In this document: one piece after another, positions 51,199-59,068 of the stretch
Layout of the letters: each line of letters opens with the position of its first letter
How positions within the stretch are numbered: position 1 is the first letter of the stretch
Assembly: GCF_900086645.1 (NCBI RefSeq)
Contig: NZ_LT576451.1
Coordinates: forward strand, 3,348,001 to 3,412,000
DNA: 64,000 nucleotides
Direction: 5' to 3'
Source: Curtobacterium sp. 9128
GTDB taxonomy: Bacteria > Actinomycetota > Actinomycetes > Actinomycetales > Microbacteriaceae
Notes under the pieces: model-generated
What the model was told of the DNA's origin: nothing
The model's input: only the letters and a program-made list of their open reading frames with translations
The model's database searches: none
Made by a program: the position numbers and the translations under genes

Positions 51199-51287
51199 TG
51201 CACGGACGTGCACGGCGTCTGCAAGCCCGGTCGAGCCTCCCGTCCCCCGTTCCGGGCCGGACCACAGGTGTTCTGCACGTTCGTGCA
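51199..51287. promoter_or_regulatory. twin SorC operators in the sorC-glpD gap
   Basis: Two perfect palindromes, TGCACGGACGTGCA (51199-51212) and TGCACGTTCGTGCA (51274-51287), 75 bp apart centre to centre, lie between divergent SorC and glpD genes. That spacing is close to seven helical turns and would permit looping. Between them (51233-51245) is GAGCCTCCCGTCC, half of the family B palindrome without its partner arm. Confidence 0.65.
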
Positions 51288-51369
51288 CGTAAGTTGCCCG
51301 ACCGTTCACGAAGGCGCACGATCGATCTCGAACCCAGCGAACCGACCCCAGAAAGCGACGCGTACGCAC

Positions 51370-53112
51370 ATGTCGAAGACGACGCAGCCCCGACGCACGG
51401 TGACATCGCTCACCGAGCGCCCGAACGCACAGGTCCTCATCGTCGGTGGCGGCATCAACGGCATCGCCACCTTCCGCGACCTCGCCCTGCAGGGCGTCGA
51501 CGTCGCGCTCGTCGAGCGCGGCGACTACGCCTCCGGCGCCTCAGCGGCGTCGAGCCACATGATCCACGGTGGCATCCGCTACCTCGAGAACGGCGAGTTC
51601 CGCCTGGTGCGCGAGAGCGTGCAGGAGCGCAACGGCCTGATCCGCATCGCCCCGCACTACGTCAAGCCGCTGCAGACGACGATGCCGATCTTCTCGACGT
51701 TCTCCGGCATCATGAACGCCCCGCTGCGCATGCTGACGCACAAGCAGCGTTCCACCAAGGAGCGCGGCGCGATGCTCATCAAGATCGGCATGACGATCTA
51801 CGACTCCTTCTCGCGTGACGGCGGCTCGGTCCCGAAGCACGTCTTCCGCACCAAGAAGGCGGCGCTCGAGGACATGCCGGCCCTCAATAAGGACCTGAAG
51901 TACACCGGGACGTACTACGACGCCTCCGTGCACGAGCCGGAGCGTCTGGCGCTCGACGTGCTCAAGGACGGCCTGGCCGCAGGCACCGGGACCGGCTCCG
52001 CCGCGACCGCCCGTGCGACCAACTACGTCGAGGCAGCCGGCACCCGCGACGGTGGCGTCCTGCTCCGCGACCGCGAGACCGGCGAGGAGTTCGTGTTCAC
52101 GGCCGACGTCGTGATCAACGCGTCCGGCCCCTGGACCGACCTGACGAACGGCGCGTTCGGCGGCGAGACGAAGTTCATGGGCGGCACGAAGGGCTCCCAC
52201 ATCGTCGTGCACAACGACGAGCTGCTCGAGGCCACGAAGGGCCGTGAGCTGTTCTTCGAGAACGACGACGGCCGCATCGTGCTGATCTACCCGCTCAAGG
52301 GCCGGGTGCTCATCGGCACGACGGACATCGACGCCGACCCCTCGAAGCCCGTCACGACGACGGACGAGGAGATCGACTACTTCTTCGGGCTCGTCAAGCA
52401 CGTGTTCCCGCAGATCGAGGTCACGCGCGACCACATCGTCTACAGCTACTCCGGTATCCGCCCGCTCCCCCGCCACGAGGACACCGCCCCCGGCTTCGTC
52501 TCCCGTGACTACCGGATCGTGGACACCCCGATCGCCGGACTCCCGAAGAGCACCGTGCTGTCGCTCGTCGGCGGCAAGTGGACGACCTTCCGCGCCCTCG
52601 CAGCGCACCTGTCGACCGAGGCCACCACGAAGCTCGGTGTCGCCCGCAAGGTCGACACGACCGGCATGGCGATCGGCGGCGGCAAGGAGTTCCCGACCAC
52701 CGACGCCCAGCGTGCACTGTGGATCAAGTCGCACCGCGACGGACTCGACGCCGGACTGGTCGAGGGGCTGCTCGAGCGCTACGGCACCCGCGCGGCCGAG
52801 GTCGTCGACGTCCTCACCGACGGGCCGGTCGAGCCGCTCGAGTCCGACCCGGCCCTCACCCGGGCAGAGGTCGCGTACTTCGCCGAGTACGAGCACGCCG
52901 TGCACCTGGTCGACGTGGTGCTCCGCCGCACGAACCTCGCGTTCGTCGGTGGCGTCACGATCGACCTGCTCGACGAGCTCGCCGACGTGCTCGCCGGGGT
53001 GCTCGGATGGACGACGGAGGAGCGTGCGGACGAGGTCCAGCGCACCCTCGACGTGCTGCGCGAGTCGCACGGTGTGATCGTGCCGCTGACGGCGGCGCCG
53101 GCGCGCGCGTAG
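51370..53112 (+). CDS. glpD: FAD-dependent glycerol-3-phosphate dehydrogenase
   Basis: A 580-residue membrane-associated flavoprotein that oxidises glycerol-3-phosphate to dihydroxyacetone phosphate and passes electrons to menaquinone. The FAD dinucleotide motif VLIVGGGINGIATFRDLALQ begins at residue 22. DYASGASAASSHMIHGGIRYLE is the GlpD signature 1 (quoted in part), and FSRDYRIV/ALVGGKWTTFRALA-type text (here SLVGGKWTTFRALA) lies near 400. A C-terminal helical cap ends the protein. No glpF or glpK is near. The leader between the downstream operator and the ATG is about 80 nt and lacks a clear ribosome site. Ended by a family B hairpin. Confidence 0.94.
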   Translation: MSKTTQPRRTVTSLTERPNAQVLIVGGGINGIATFRDLALQGVDVALVERGDYASGASAASSHMIHGGIRYLENGEFRLVRESVQERNGLIRIAPHYVKPLQTTMPIFSTFSGIMNAPLRMLTHKQRSTKERGAMLIKIGMTIYDSFSRDGGSVPKHVFRTKKAALEDMPALNKDLKYTGTYYDASVHEPERLALDVLKDGLAAGTGTGSAATARATNYVEAAGTRDGGVLLRDRETGEEFVFTADVVINASGPWTDLTNGAFGGETKFMGGTKGSHIVVHNDELLEATKGRELFFENDDGRIVLIYPLKGRVLIGTTDIDADPSKPVTTTDEEIDYFFGLVKHVFPQIEVTRDHIVYSYSGIRPLPRHEDTAPGFVSRDYRIVDTPIAGLPKSTVLSLVGGKWTTFRALAAHLSTEATTKLGVARKVDTTGMAIGGGKEFPTTDAQRALWIKSHRDGLDAGLVEGLLERYGTRAAEVVDVLTDGPVEPLESDPALTRAEVAYFAEYEHAVHLVDVVLRRTNLAFVGGVTIDLLDELADVLAGVLGWTTEERADEVQRTLDVLRESHGVIVPLTAAPARA

Positions 53113-53126
53113 ACGCGCCGACAGAC

Positions 53127-53168
53127 GGACGGGAGGCTCGGTGCCAGCTGGCACCGAGCCTCCTGTCT
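53127..53168. terminator. palindrome family B hairpin 6 (after glpD)
   Basis: GGACGGGAGGC base and apical stem TCGGTGCCAG/CTGGCACCGA; sixteen perfect inner pairs, then G-T and drifted bases at the foot. It lies 14 nt after the glpD stop, between convergent genes. Apical stem identical in its GGTGCCAGCTGGCACC core to the copy after the ROK gene. Confidence 0.75.
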
Positions 53169-53253
53169 GCGCGCGCTCCGCGTGTTGCGACGCGCCAGCG
53201 GCGCGCGGCGCCAGCGCCGACCGAGCCTGCGAGGTCGGTTCTGTGGGCGCGAC

Positions 53254-53910
53254 CTAGAACCGCTCGCCGGTCGGGTCCTGCGCGGTCCGGTCGATGAGGT
53301 CGTCGCCGCCCATCGGCTCGCCCGCCCAGTCGACCAGGCGCCAGCCGTCGGCGGTGGATCCCTCGAGCTCGACGACCCCGGTGTTCTCCAGGTGTCGGCT
53401 CGCACCGAGGTCGTTCGGCGTGTTCTGTGCCGTCACGGCCGACCAGATCCGGATCGCCGCACCGTGGCTGAACGCCGCGGCGACGGCGACGCCGGTGTCC
53501 TCGATCTGCCGGATCGCGTCGTCGTAGCGGTCGAAGAAGTCCTCGCCGGTCTCGGCTCCCGGCATCCGGGCCTCGCGCTCCCCCGACGCCCACGCGTAGC
53601 AGGCGGCGAGGTAACGCTGCACGGAGGTCTCGTCGCGGGCACCCTGCAGGTCGCCGGCTTCGATCTCGCGGAGACCGGGGAGCACCACGGGGTCGATCCC
53701 GAGCGACGCGGCCAGGGGTGCCGCGGTGACGTGGGTCCGGATCATGCTCGACACGAAGAGCTTCTCGATGCCGCGGTCCGCCAGGGCCCCCGGCAGCGCG
53801 GCAGCCTGCTGCTGCCCGAGCTCCGTCAGTCCGGGCCCTGGGACCTCGGCGTCGAGGACGCCGTTCACGTTCGCGGGAGTCTGGCCGTGTCGGATGAGCA
53901 GCAATCGCAT
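53254..53910 (-). CDS. histidine phosphatase superfamily protein
   Basis: A 218-residue phosphoglycerate-mutase-like phosphatase. The catalytic RHG motif is LLLIRHGQTPANVNG (His8), with an Arg in VSSMIRTHVTAAPLA near residue 58, Glu in GLREIEAGDLQGA near 83 and the second His in AAAFSHGAAIRIWSA near 149. The complete His/Arg set indicates an active phosphatase; the substrate is unknown. ATG start. Convergent with glpD and 26 nt downstream of rpmJ2 on the same strand, so possibly on the same transcript. Confidence 0.9.
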   Translation of the reverse strand: MRLLLIRHGQTPANVNGVLDAEVPGPGLTELGQQQAAALPGALADRGIEKLFVSSMIRTHVTAAPLAASLGIDPVVLPGLREIEAGDLQGARDETSVQRYLAACYAWASGEREARMPGAETGEDFFDRYDDAIRQIEDTGVAVAAAFSHGAAIRIWSAVTAQNTPNDLGASRHLENTGVVELEGSTADGWRLVDWAGEPMGGDDLIDRTAQDPTGERF

Positions 53911-53936
53911 GCTGCCACCCTACGGAACCCGGACGA

Positions 53937-54059
53937 TCAGCCCTGTCGCGTGTTCCACCGCGGGTTCTGCTTGTTGATGACGTAGACCCGGCCGCGCCGC
54001 CGGACGACCTGCGAGCCGGGGATCTTCTTGAGCGCCTTGAGCGAGTTGCGGACCTTCAC
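53937..54059 (-). CDS. rpmJ2: ribosomal protein L36 paralogue without zinc ligands (RpmJ2/YkgO type)
   Basis: A 40-residue L36 protein too short for most ORF lists: [20 protein letters not shown] then [20 protein letters not shown]. It has no cysteine, whereas the housekeeping L36 binds zinc through a Cys/His set, so this is the zinc-independent replacement made under zinc shortage to free zinc from ribosomes. AAGGAGG five nt before the GTG marks the start. A TGATAA-CGG-TTTTCA palindrome just upstream fits a Zur site. Divergent from a CobW-like gene. The replacement role is established for the family. Confidence 0.93.
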   Translation of the reverse strand: MKVRNSLKALKKIPGSQVVRRRGRVYVINKQNPRWNTRQG

Positions 54060-54073
54060 GGTTGCCTCCTTGT

Positions 54074-54096
54074 TGATAACGGTTTTCATGTACATT
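54074..54096. promoter_or_regulatory. Zur-type operator and leaderless -10 between rpmJ2 and CobW-like gene
   Basis: TGATAA-CGG-TTTTCA (54074-54088) is a near-perfect inverted repeat resembling actinobacterial Zur/Fur-family boxes. TACATT (54091-54096) is a plausible -10 for the plus strand; the ATG of the CobW-like gene begins seven nt after it, so that transcript should be leaderless. The box lies in the 44-nt gap and would block both promoters when zinc is plentiful. Confidence 0.7.
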
Positions 54097-54103
54097 AGCC
54101 GAC

Positions 54104-55153
54104 ATGCGTCCAGCCGTCATCACGCTCGTGTCCGCCCTCCACGAGGTCGACGCCGACCGCGTCGCCGCCCGACTGACGACTCGGTCCGGTGCACCGGGCA
54201 GGCAGCGGGGGCACCGGATGCACGTCACCGGAAGTGCCTTCGCGGCGGCACGGGCGATCGCCGCGAGGACCGACCAGCTCGACCGGATGTGCGGCCCCGA
54301 TGCCGATCACGACCTCGTCGTGACCCTCGCTCCGGGAGCAGACACCCGCGCGGTGGGGATGCTCCTCGCGAACGCGGCCAGGAGCGAGCACGGCGACGAC
54401 CGGGTCCTCCGGCACGCCGTGACCGTGTTCCGCGCCGACGACGTCGCACACCTGCTCTGGTCCGACGTGGACGACGCGTTCGTGGCGGCCGACCGCGTCG
54501 CCGCACTCGTGGAGTACTCGACCGTGATCGCCCTGGACCGGTTCGCGGGACTGACCGGGCGTCGACGTCGTGCGCTGGTGGCACTGCTGCACCGGATGGC
54601 ACCGCACGCCGTGATCGTGGCACTCGACCGGGTGCACTCCGCCGCTGACCTGCCGGCGTCGAACGGGGGTGCTGCGCGGCTCCTCGCGACGGGAGCCGGG
54701 TGGATGCGGGCGCTGTCGAGCGGGGCGGACCTCGGTCCGGGCACGCGGGACGACCTCGTCACGCTGCGCTACCGGGAGCCCCTGCCGTTCCACCCCGGGC
54801 GGCTCGCGTCCGTGATCAAGGACGACCTCGCCGCCGGGGTGAACGGCCGGGTGCTGCGTTCCCGGGGGTTCTTCCGCCTGGCGTCTCGTCCCGATCACGT
54901 CGGCTCGTGGGCGAGCTTCGGCGCGATGCTCGCGCTCGACCCCACCGCGAACCCGTCGTGGGACGAGGACGCCCCGATCGGGCAGGCGATCTGGTTCGTC
55001 GGGGAGCGGCTCGACGTCCCGGGCATCGAGCGCGCACTCGACGGGGCGCTGCTCACGCCGGACGAGCTGCTCGCGGGGCCGGACCTCTGGCGCACCTGGG
55101 CGGATCCGTTCCCCGCGTGGCCGGCGCTCGACCACGAGCACGGGCGCGACTGA
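54104..55153 (+). CDS. CobW-like (G3E family) protein lacking GTPase motifs
   Basis: A 349-residue protein laid out like CobW/ZNG zinc chaperones but degenerate. The N-terminal [20 protein letters not shown] occupies the place of the Walker A loop (GxxGxGKT), which is missing; the CxCC zinc-donor motif is missing and the NKxD-type motif reads VIALDRFAG. The C-terminal CobW_C domain is intact: [55 protein letters not shown]. Divergent from rpmJ2 across a Zur-type box, so it is probably induced by zinc limitation. It cannot act as a normal GTPase and may be a zinc-binding or ribosome-associated partner. ATG start is probably leaderless. Confidence 0.8.
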   Translation: MRPAVITLVSALHEVDADRVAARLTTRSGAPGRQRGHRMHVTGSAFAAARAIAARTDQLDRMCGPDADHDLVVTLAPGADTRAVGMLLANAARSEHGDDRVLRHAVTVFRADDVAHLLWSDVDDAFVAADRVAALVEYSTVIALDRFAGLTGRRRRALVALLHRMAPHAVIVALDRVHSAADLPASNGGAARLLATGAGWMRALSSGADLGPGTRDDLVTLRYREPLPFHPGRLASVIKDDLAAGVNGRVLRSRGFFRLASRPDHVGSWASFGAMLALDPTANPSWDEDAPIGQAIWFVGERLDVPGIERALDGALLTPDELLAGPDLWRTWADPFPAWPALDHEHGRD

Positions 55154-55238
55154 CGGGGCGCCGCGCGTGCGCGTGCGCCCGCGCCGTGCTGCCCCGTCGC
55201 CCCGCCCGTCCCCAGCCGCCCCTCGCCCCCGGCCGGCA

Positions 55239-55442
55239 CCGACTCGGAACGACAAGAGCGCTGTCGTACGACGACGACCCTGTCGCTCCCCCGCGCCCGC
55301 AACAGTCCGCGCCCGCAAGCGACGACAACGTCGCCGTCGTACGACAGCGGTTCTGTCGCTCCCCCGCGCCCGCAACAGTCCGCGCACGCAAGCGACGACA
55401 AGACCGCTGTCGTACGACAGCGGTGCTGTCGTTCCGAGTCGG
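55239..55442. repeat. inverted-repeat-bounded 73-bp tandem element
   Basis: The 468-nt gap between the CobW-like and MFS genes has no gene. This 204-bp part begins with CCGACTCGGAACGACA (55239-55254) and ends with its exact inverse TGTCGTTCCGAGTCGG (55427-55442). Inside, two 73-bp direct repeats begin at 55280 and 55353 (CTGTCGCTCCCCCGCGCCCG each), and the perfect palindrome GTCGTACGAC occurs three times at 73-bp intervals (55263, 55336, 55409). No reading frame resembles a protein. Confidence 0.85.
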
Positions 55443-55476
55443 GGCGCACGGCCCGGCCACGAACGACGCGCGCACT

Positions 55477-55521
55477 GACGGGAGGCACGGTGCGAGTCGG
55501 ACTCGCACCGCGCCTCCCGTC
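55477..55521. terminator. palindrome family B hairpin 7 (CobW-like/MFS)
   Basis: Twenty-two-bp arms with one A-C mismatch and a single G loop base, base GACGGGAGGC, apical stem CACGGTGCGAGTC. It lies in the gap between convergent CobW-like and MFS genes. The apical part shares CACGGTGCG with the copy after the response regulator. Confidence 0.75.
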
Positions 55522-55534
55522 GGTGGTCGCGCTC

Positions 55535-55603
55535 GGATCGCGCCCCGCTTCGTACATTGCGCCCCGTCACCACGGGGCGCGATGTTCACCACGGGGCGCG
55601 ATC
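55535..55603. repeat. GCGCCCCG/CGGGGCGC repeat cluster
   Basis: GGATCGCGCCCCG (from 55535) and a second CGCCCCG half (55560-55566) are followed by two direct copies of CACCACGGGGCGCGAT (55568-55583 and 55587-55602), which are the inverse of the first half. The cluster ends 18 nt from the MFS stop codon and could fold as alternative hairpins. Function unknown; termination of the minus-strand MFS gene is possible. Confidence 0.75.
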
Positions 55604-55621
55604 GGCCAAGCCGGCGCGCCC

Positions 55622-57133
55622 TCAGCGCGCGGCGGACAGCTCGCGCGCCTCGCGGGCGGCGTCCTCGGCCGCGAACGGCAGGTCGCCGAGGTCGAGGTTC
55701 GGGTTCGTGTCCTGGGTGAGCACGAGCTCGCGGGCCTCGTCGTCGGACTCCACCGCCGGCATCGACCCGGGCAGCGGGCGCCGCGAGGACTCCTTCATGC
55801 AGAACACCCCGACCGCGCCGATGACACTCATCGCCATGAGGAAGTACGCCGGTGCCAGCTCGTCGCCGGTCCACGTCAGGAGCGCCTGCACGATGAGCGG
55901 CGTCGTCCCACCGAACACGGCGATCGCGATGTTGTACGCGAAGCCCATGCCGCCGTACCGCGTGTTCGTCGGGAAGAGCGCCGGCAGCGACGCGGCCTGG
56001 TTCGACACCCACAGCGCGGTCATCAGCGCGAGCAGCCCGAGACCGAGCAGCGTCGACCACTGCGCACCGTGGCCGATGAGCATGAACGCCGGGATGACGA
56101 GCACGACGGTCGTCGCCGCACCGATCCACATCACGACGCGACGGCCGAGCTTGTCGGACAGCTTGCCGGTCAGCGGCAGCATCACGGCGAGGAGCACGAG
56201 CACGGGGATCGTGAGCAGCGTGCCGTCGAGTGCGGAGTACCCGAGCGAGTCGGTGAGGTAGGTCGGCATGTACGAGGTCAGCGCGTAGCCGACGGTGTTC
56301 GACGCCGCGACGAGCATCACGGCGATGACGATCGGACGCCAGTGCTCCTTGACCATCACGAAGACGTTGCGCGGGCGGCCCTGGGCCTCCGCGATCGCGT
56401 CGGTCGCAGCGGCCTGTGCGGCCTGGGTCGCCTGGAACACCGGCGACTCCTCGATGCGCAGGCGGAAGTAGATCGCGACGGTGCCGATCACGCCGGCGAG
56501 GAGGAACGGCAGACGCCACCCCCACGCGGTCATGGTCTCCTCACCCAGCGAGACCTGGAGCACGGAGACGACCGCCGCACCGAGGGCGAAGCCCATGTAG
56601 CTCCCGAAGTCGAGGAAGCTCGCGAAGAACCCGCGACGACGATCGGGCGCGTACTCGGTGATGAAGGTCGTGGCACCGGCGTACTCACCACCGGTCGAGA
56701 AGCCCTGCAGCAGCTTGAGCACGACGAGCAGCACGGGCGCGGCGGCACCGATCAGCGCGTAGTCCGGCAGCGCTCCGATGAGGAACGTCGACGCCGCCAT
56801 CATGATCAGCGTGGTCGCGAGGACCTTCTGGCGCCCGACCTTGTCGCCGAGGCGCCCGAAGACGATCCCCCCGAGCGGCCGGGCGATGTACGTCGCGGCG
56901 AAGACACCGAGACTGAACAGGATCTGGACCGCTGGTTCGGCGGTCGGCAGGAAGACCCGCCCCATCGTGACGGCGAGGTAGCCGTAGACGCCGACGTCGT
57001 ACCACTCCATCGTGTTGCCGACGACCATGCCGCCGACGGCCTTGCGCATCATGCTCTTGTCGACCACCGTGACGTCGCTCTGGCGGAGCCGTCGACGCGG
57101 TCGGGTGGGGGTACTACCGGGGTCGGAACCCAT
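55622..57133 (-). CDS. MHS family MFS transporter (ProP/proline-betaine type)
   Basis: A 503-residue major facilitator of the metabolite:H+ symporter group with twelve helices. Signatures: MVVGNTMEWYDVGVYGYLAV at the first helix, FGRLGDKVGRQKVLATTLIM at the first cytoplasmic loop, LKLLQGFSTGGEYAGATTFI in helix 4, and SDKLGRRVVMWIGA at the mid loop. The 45-residue C-terminal tail is acidic and cytosolic (ESDDEARELVLTQDTNPNLD). Likely imports an organic acid or an osmolyte such as betaine or proline; the substrate cannot be set. ATG start, possibly leading GTG/ATG variants. Confidence 0.92.
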   Translation of the reverse strand: MGSDPGSTPTRPRRRLRQSDVTVVDKSMMRKAVGGMVVGNTMEWYDVGVYGYLAVTMGRVFLPTAEPAVQILFSLGVFAATYIARPLGGIVFGRLGDKVGRQKVLATTLIMMAASTFLIGALPDYALIGAAAPVLLVVLKLLQGFSTGGEYAGATTFITEYAPDRRRGFFASFLDFGSYMGFALGAAVVSVLQVSLGEETMTAWGWRLPFLLAGVIGTVAIYFRLRIEESPVFQATQAAQAAATDAIAEAQGRPRNVFVMVKEHWRPIVIAVMLVAASNTVGYALTSYMPTYLTDSLGYSALDGTLLTIPVLVLLAVMLPLTGKLSDKLGRRVVMWIGAATTVVLVIPAFMLIGHGAQWSTLLGLGLLALMTALWVSNQAASLPALFPTNTRYGGMGFAYNIAIAVFGGTTPLIVQALLTWTGDELAPAYFLMAMSVIGAVGVFCMKESSRRPLPGSMPAVESDDEARELVLTQDTNPNLDLGDLPFAAEDAAREARELSAAR

Positions 57134-57344
57134 GCACTTCTCCTCGGGTCATCGCCCGGCCGGTTCGCCGGGCTCGATCGGTTCGGGCAACCGGTCGTGA
57201 ACGGCGTCGAACGTTACCGAGCAACCGAAATGTCATTGGCCGGTGATTCACAGGCAACGGCGTGTCACCCGGACGGGGGTCACCGCGCTCCCGCGTGTCC
57301 ATGGGGAACCACAGACCTGAGTAACGAGGTCATAACATCGCGTC

Positions 57345-57872
57345 ATGGCGATCGAACCGGACACGAAGAACTGGACCTGGGTCATCGAGGCCGCGTGCCC
57401 CGAGTGCGGCTACGACGGCAGCACGGTGACGATCCGCGACGTGCCGGGGATCATCGAGGCGAACGCCACCGGCTGGCCAGCGGAACTCGCGCGGAACGGC
57501 GTCCGCGACCGCCCGGACGACCACACATGGTCGCCACTCGAGTACGGCGCCCACGTCCGCGACGTGCACCGGAAGATGACCGAACGGCTGGAGCTCATGC
57601 TCGCCGAGGACGCCCCGACCTTCCCGAACTGGGACCAGGACGCCACCGCCGAGGCCGACCACTACGGCGAGCAGGACCCGTCGGTCGTGGCGCGGGAGCT
57701 CGGCGAGGCCGCACACCGTGCGGCGCGGGCGTTCGACGAGGTCCGGGACGACCAGCTCTCCCGCACGGGGCTGCGGTCCGACGGCAGTGCGTTCACGGTC
57801 GCGAGCCTCGCGACGTACTACGCACACGACCCGGTGCACCACCTCTGGGACGTGCGGCGCAATCGCGCGTAG
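57345..57872 (+). CDS. DinB-like protein with N-terminal CPxCG zinc-ribbon knuckle
   Basis: A 175-residue DinB/YfiT four-helix protein. The metal-site histidines are suggested by WSPLEYGAHVRDVHRKMTER near residue 65 and YYAHDPVHHLWDVR near 160. Before the helical core is an unusual N-terminal segment, WVIEAACPECGYDGSTVTIRD, with a Cys-x2-Cys pair. Relatives are used in thiol-dependent detoxification, but the substrate is unknown. The stop codon and last residues (RNRA) lie in the first unit of repeat array A copy 3, as in the SRPBCC gene at 5.9 kb. ATG start; the 211-nt gap upstream shows no clear element. Confidence 0.83.
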   Translation: MAIEPDTKNWTWVIEAACPECGYDGSTVTIRDVPGIIEANATGWPAELARNGVRDRPDDHTWSPLEYGAHVRDVHRKMTERLELMLAEDAPTFPNWDQDATAEADHYGEQDPSVVARELGEAAHRAARAFDEVRDDQLSRTGLRSDGSAFTVASLATYYAHDPVHHLWDVRRNRA

Positions 57873-57933
57873 CAGGTCGAATCGCGCGTCGGAGGTCAGT
57901 TTTTCCGACCGCCCACGCGCGTTTCCGCCTACC
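57859..57933. repeat. intergenic repeat array A, copy 3
   Basis: Two units (GCAATCGCGCGTAGCAGG, then TCGAATCGCGCGTCGGAGG) and a diverged inverted half, CCACGCGCGTTTCCGCC. The first unit contains the TAG stop of the DinB gene. As with the other copies, the neighbours are convergent; here a family B hairpin follows 38 nt later. Confidence 0.8.
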
Positions 57934-57970
57934 AGGGCGGGTGCGATGGGTGCGAACGTGCGTCCAGGGC

Positions 57971-58012
57971 GGACGGGAGGCTCGTGGCGGGGCCGCCACG
58001 AGCCTCCCGTCC
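57971..58012. terminator. palindrome family B hairpin 8 (DinB/SorC)
   Basis: Perfect 20-bp arms around a GG loop, base GGACGGGAGGC, apical stem CTCGTGGCGG. Ten nt from the convergent SorC stop codon. Same apical stem as copies 2 and 3. Confidence 0.78.
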
Positions 58013-58022
58013 GGTGGGTGGC

Positions 58023-58985
58023 TCAGGCCAGCGCGTCGAGCAGCGCGCGCGCCGTCGCGGCGTCCGTCACCAGCTCGTTGACCAGGCCGCCGCGGACGGC
58101 GCCGATGATGCTGGGCACCTTCGACTCGCCGACCGCCATGCCCACGGCGTGCGGGACCGCGGCGAGCACCTCGCGCGACGTCCTGACCATGCGGTCGCTG
58201 CCGGGGAACTCGATCGCCGACCCGTCCGGCGCGTAGAAGTTCAGGCAGACGTCACCGGCCGCCCGGTCGAAGGCCTGGTCCTCGACCGGGACGCCCCGCG
58301 CGAGAGCGTCGCGGGTCGGGGTGGGTGCGCCGATGCCGAGGATCGCGCCCTTCGCCCGGCTCCACAGCCCGATGACGTGCTGGAACGCCGGGTCCTCGTC
58401 GAGGGAGGCGCGCATCGCCTCGGACGGCAACGCCTGCGCGAACAGGAACGCCGGGATCGCACCGGAGCGCTCGGCCGCGGTCCGGGTGATCTCGTTCGTC
58501 TGGAACCACGGCATCGGGTCCGCCTGACCACCCACCGTCGGGACGAGCTGCACACCGGCGAGCGGGGGCATGCCGGCGTGGGCGACGTCGTAGACCGTGC
58601 GGCCGGACGACATCAGGACCGCGTCACCGGGGACGAGCGCCATGCCGTCGACGGCTGCCGCGAGCGGAGCGGCGAGGTCGGCACCGAGCGTCGCCCTGTG
58701 CGTCACCGCGGCGAGGTGGACGGCGCGGAGCCCGAGGACCACCTGGAGCCGTTCGGCGAGCGCGACGGTCTCGTCCTGGAACGGGTCGACGACCTCGATG
58801 CGGACGAGTCCCGCGCGCCTGGCCTCGGCGACCAGTCGGGAGACCGTCGGCCGGGAGACGCCGAGGCGCGAGGCGATCTCGACCTGCGTGGCGTCCTCGA
58901 GGTAGTACATCCGCGCGGCCTGGTACACCGTGTCGAGCGGGAAGCGGCTGCGCCCGGCGTCCGTGGGAGATGACTCGGCGGACAT
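58023..58985 (-). CDS. SorC/DeoR-type sugar-binding regulator of the polyol cluster
   Basis: A 320-residue regulator: N-terminal helix-turn-helix (EDATQVEIASRLGVSRPTVS near residue 29), then a SorC effector domain (GDAVLMSSGRTVYDVAHAGM, KGAILGIGAPTPTR, FPGSDRMVRTSREVL, VGMAVGESKVPSIIGAVRGG). The effector is probably a phosphorylated polyol or ketose such as erythrulose phosphate. It is downstream of the SDR gene on the same strand, and the divergent EltD-transporter-kinase operon starts 1 kb away with a CCAGAA-N6-TTCTGG site over its promoter. ATG start. Confidence 0.9.
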   Translation of the reverse strand: MSAESSPTDAGRSRFPLDTVYQAARMYYLEDATQVEIASRLGVSRPTVSRLVAEARRAGLVRIEVVDPFQDETVALAERLQVVLGLRAVHLAAVTHRATLGADLAAPLAAAVDGMALVPGDAVLMSSGRTVYDVAHAGMPPLAGVQLVPTVGGQADPMPWFQTNEITRTAAERSGAIPAFLFAQALPSEAMRASLDEDPAFQHVIGLWSRAKGAILGIGAPTPTRDALARGVPVEDQAFDRAAGDVCLNFYAPDGSAIEFPGSDRMVRTSREVLAAVPHAVGMAVGESKVPSIIGAVRGGLVNELVTDAATARALLDALA

Positions 58986-59068
58986 GGAGCGGGACCTTCC
59001 CTCGGGGTGGACGCCGACCACGTGTCCGGCGTCGCGGATGGACACCGTGATCGTAGTCCCGGCGCGGG

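Noticed and set aside
55154-55621. CRISPR-like array or small RNA gene in the largest gap
   Set aside because: Only two 73-bp units, bounded by inverted repeats, no regular spacers and no cas genes. Described as a repeat element instead.
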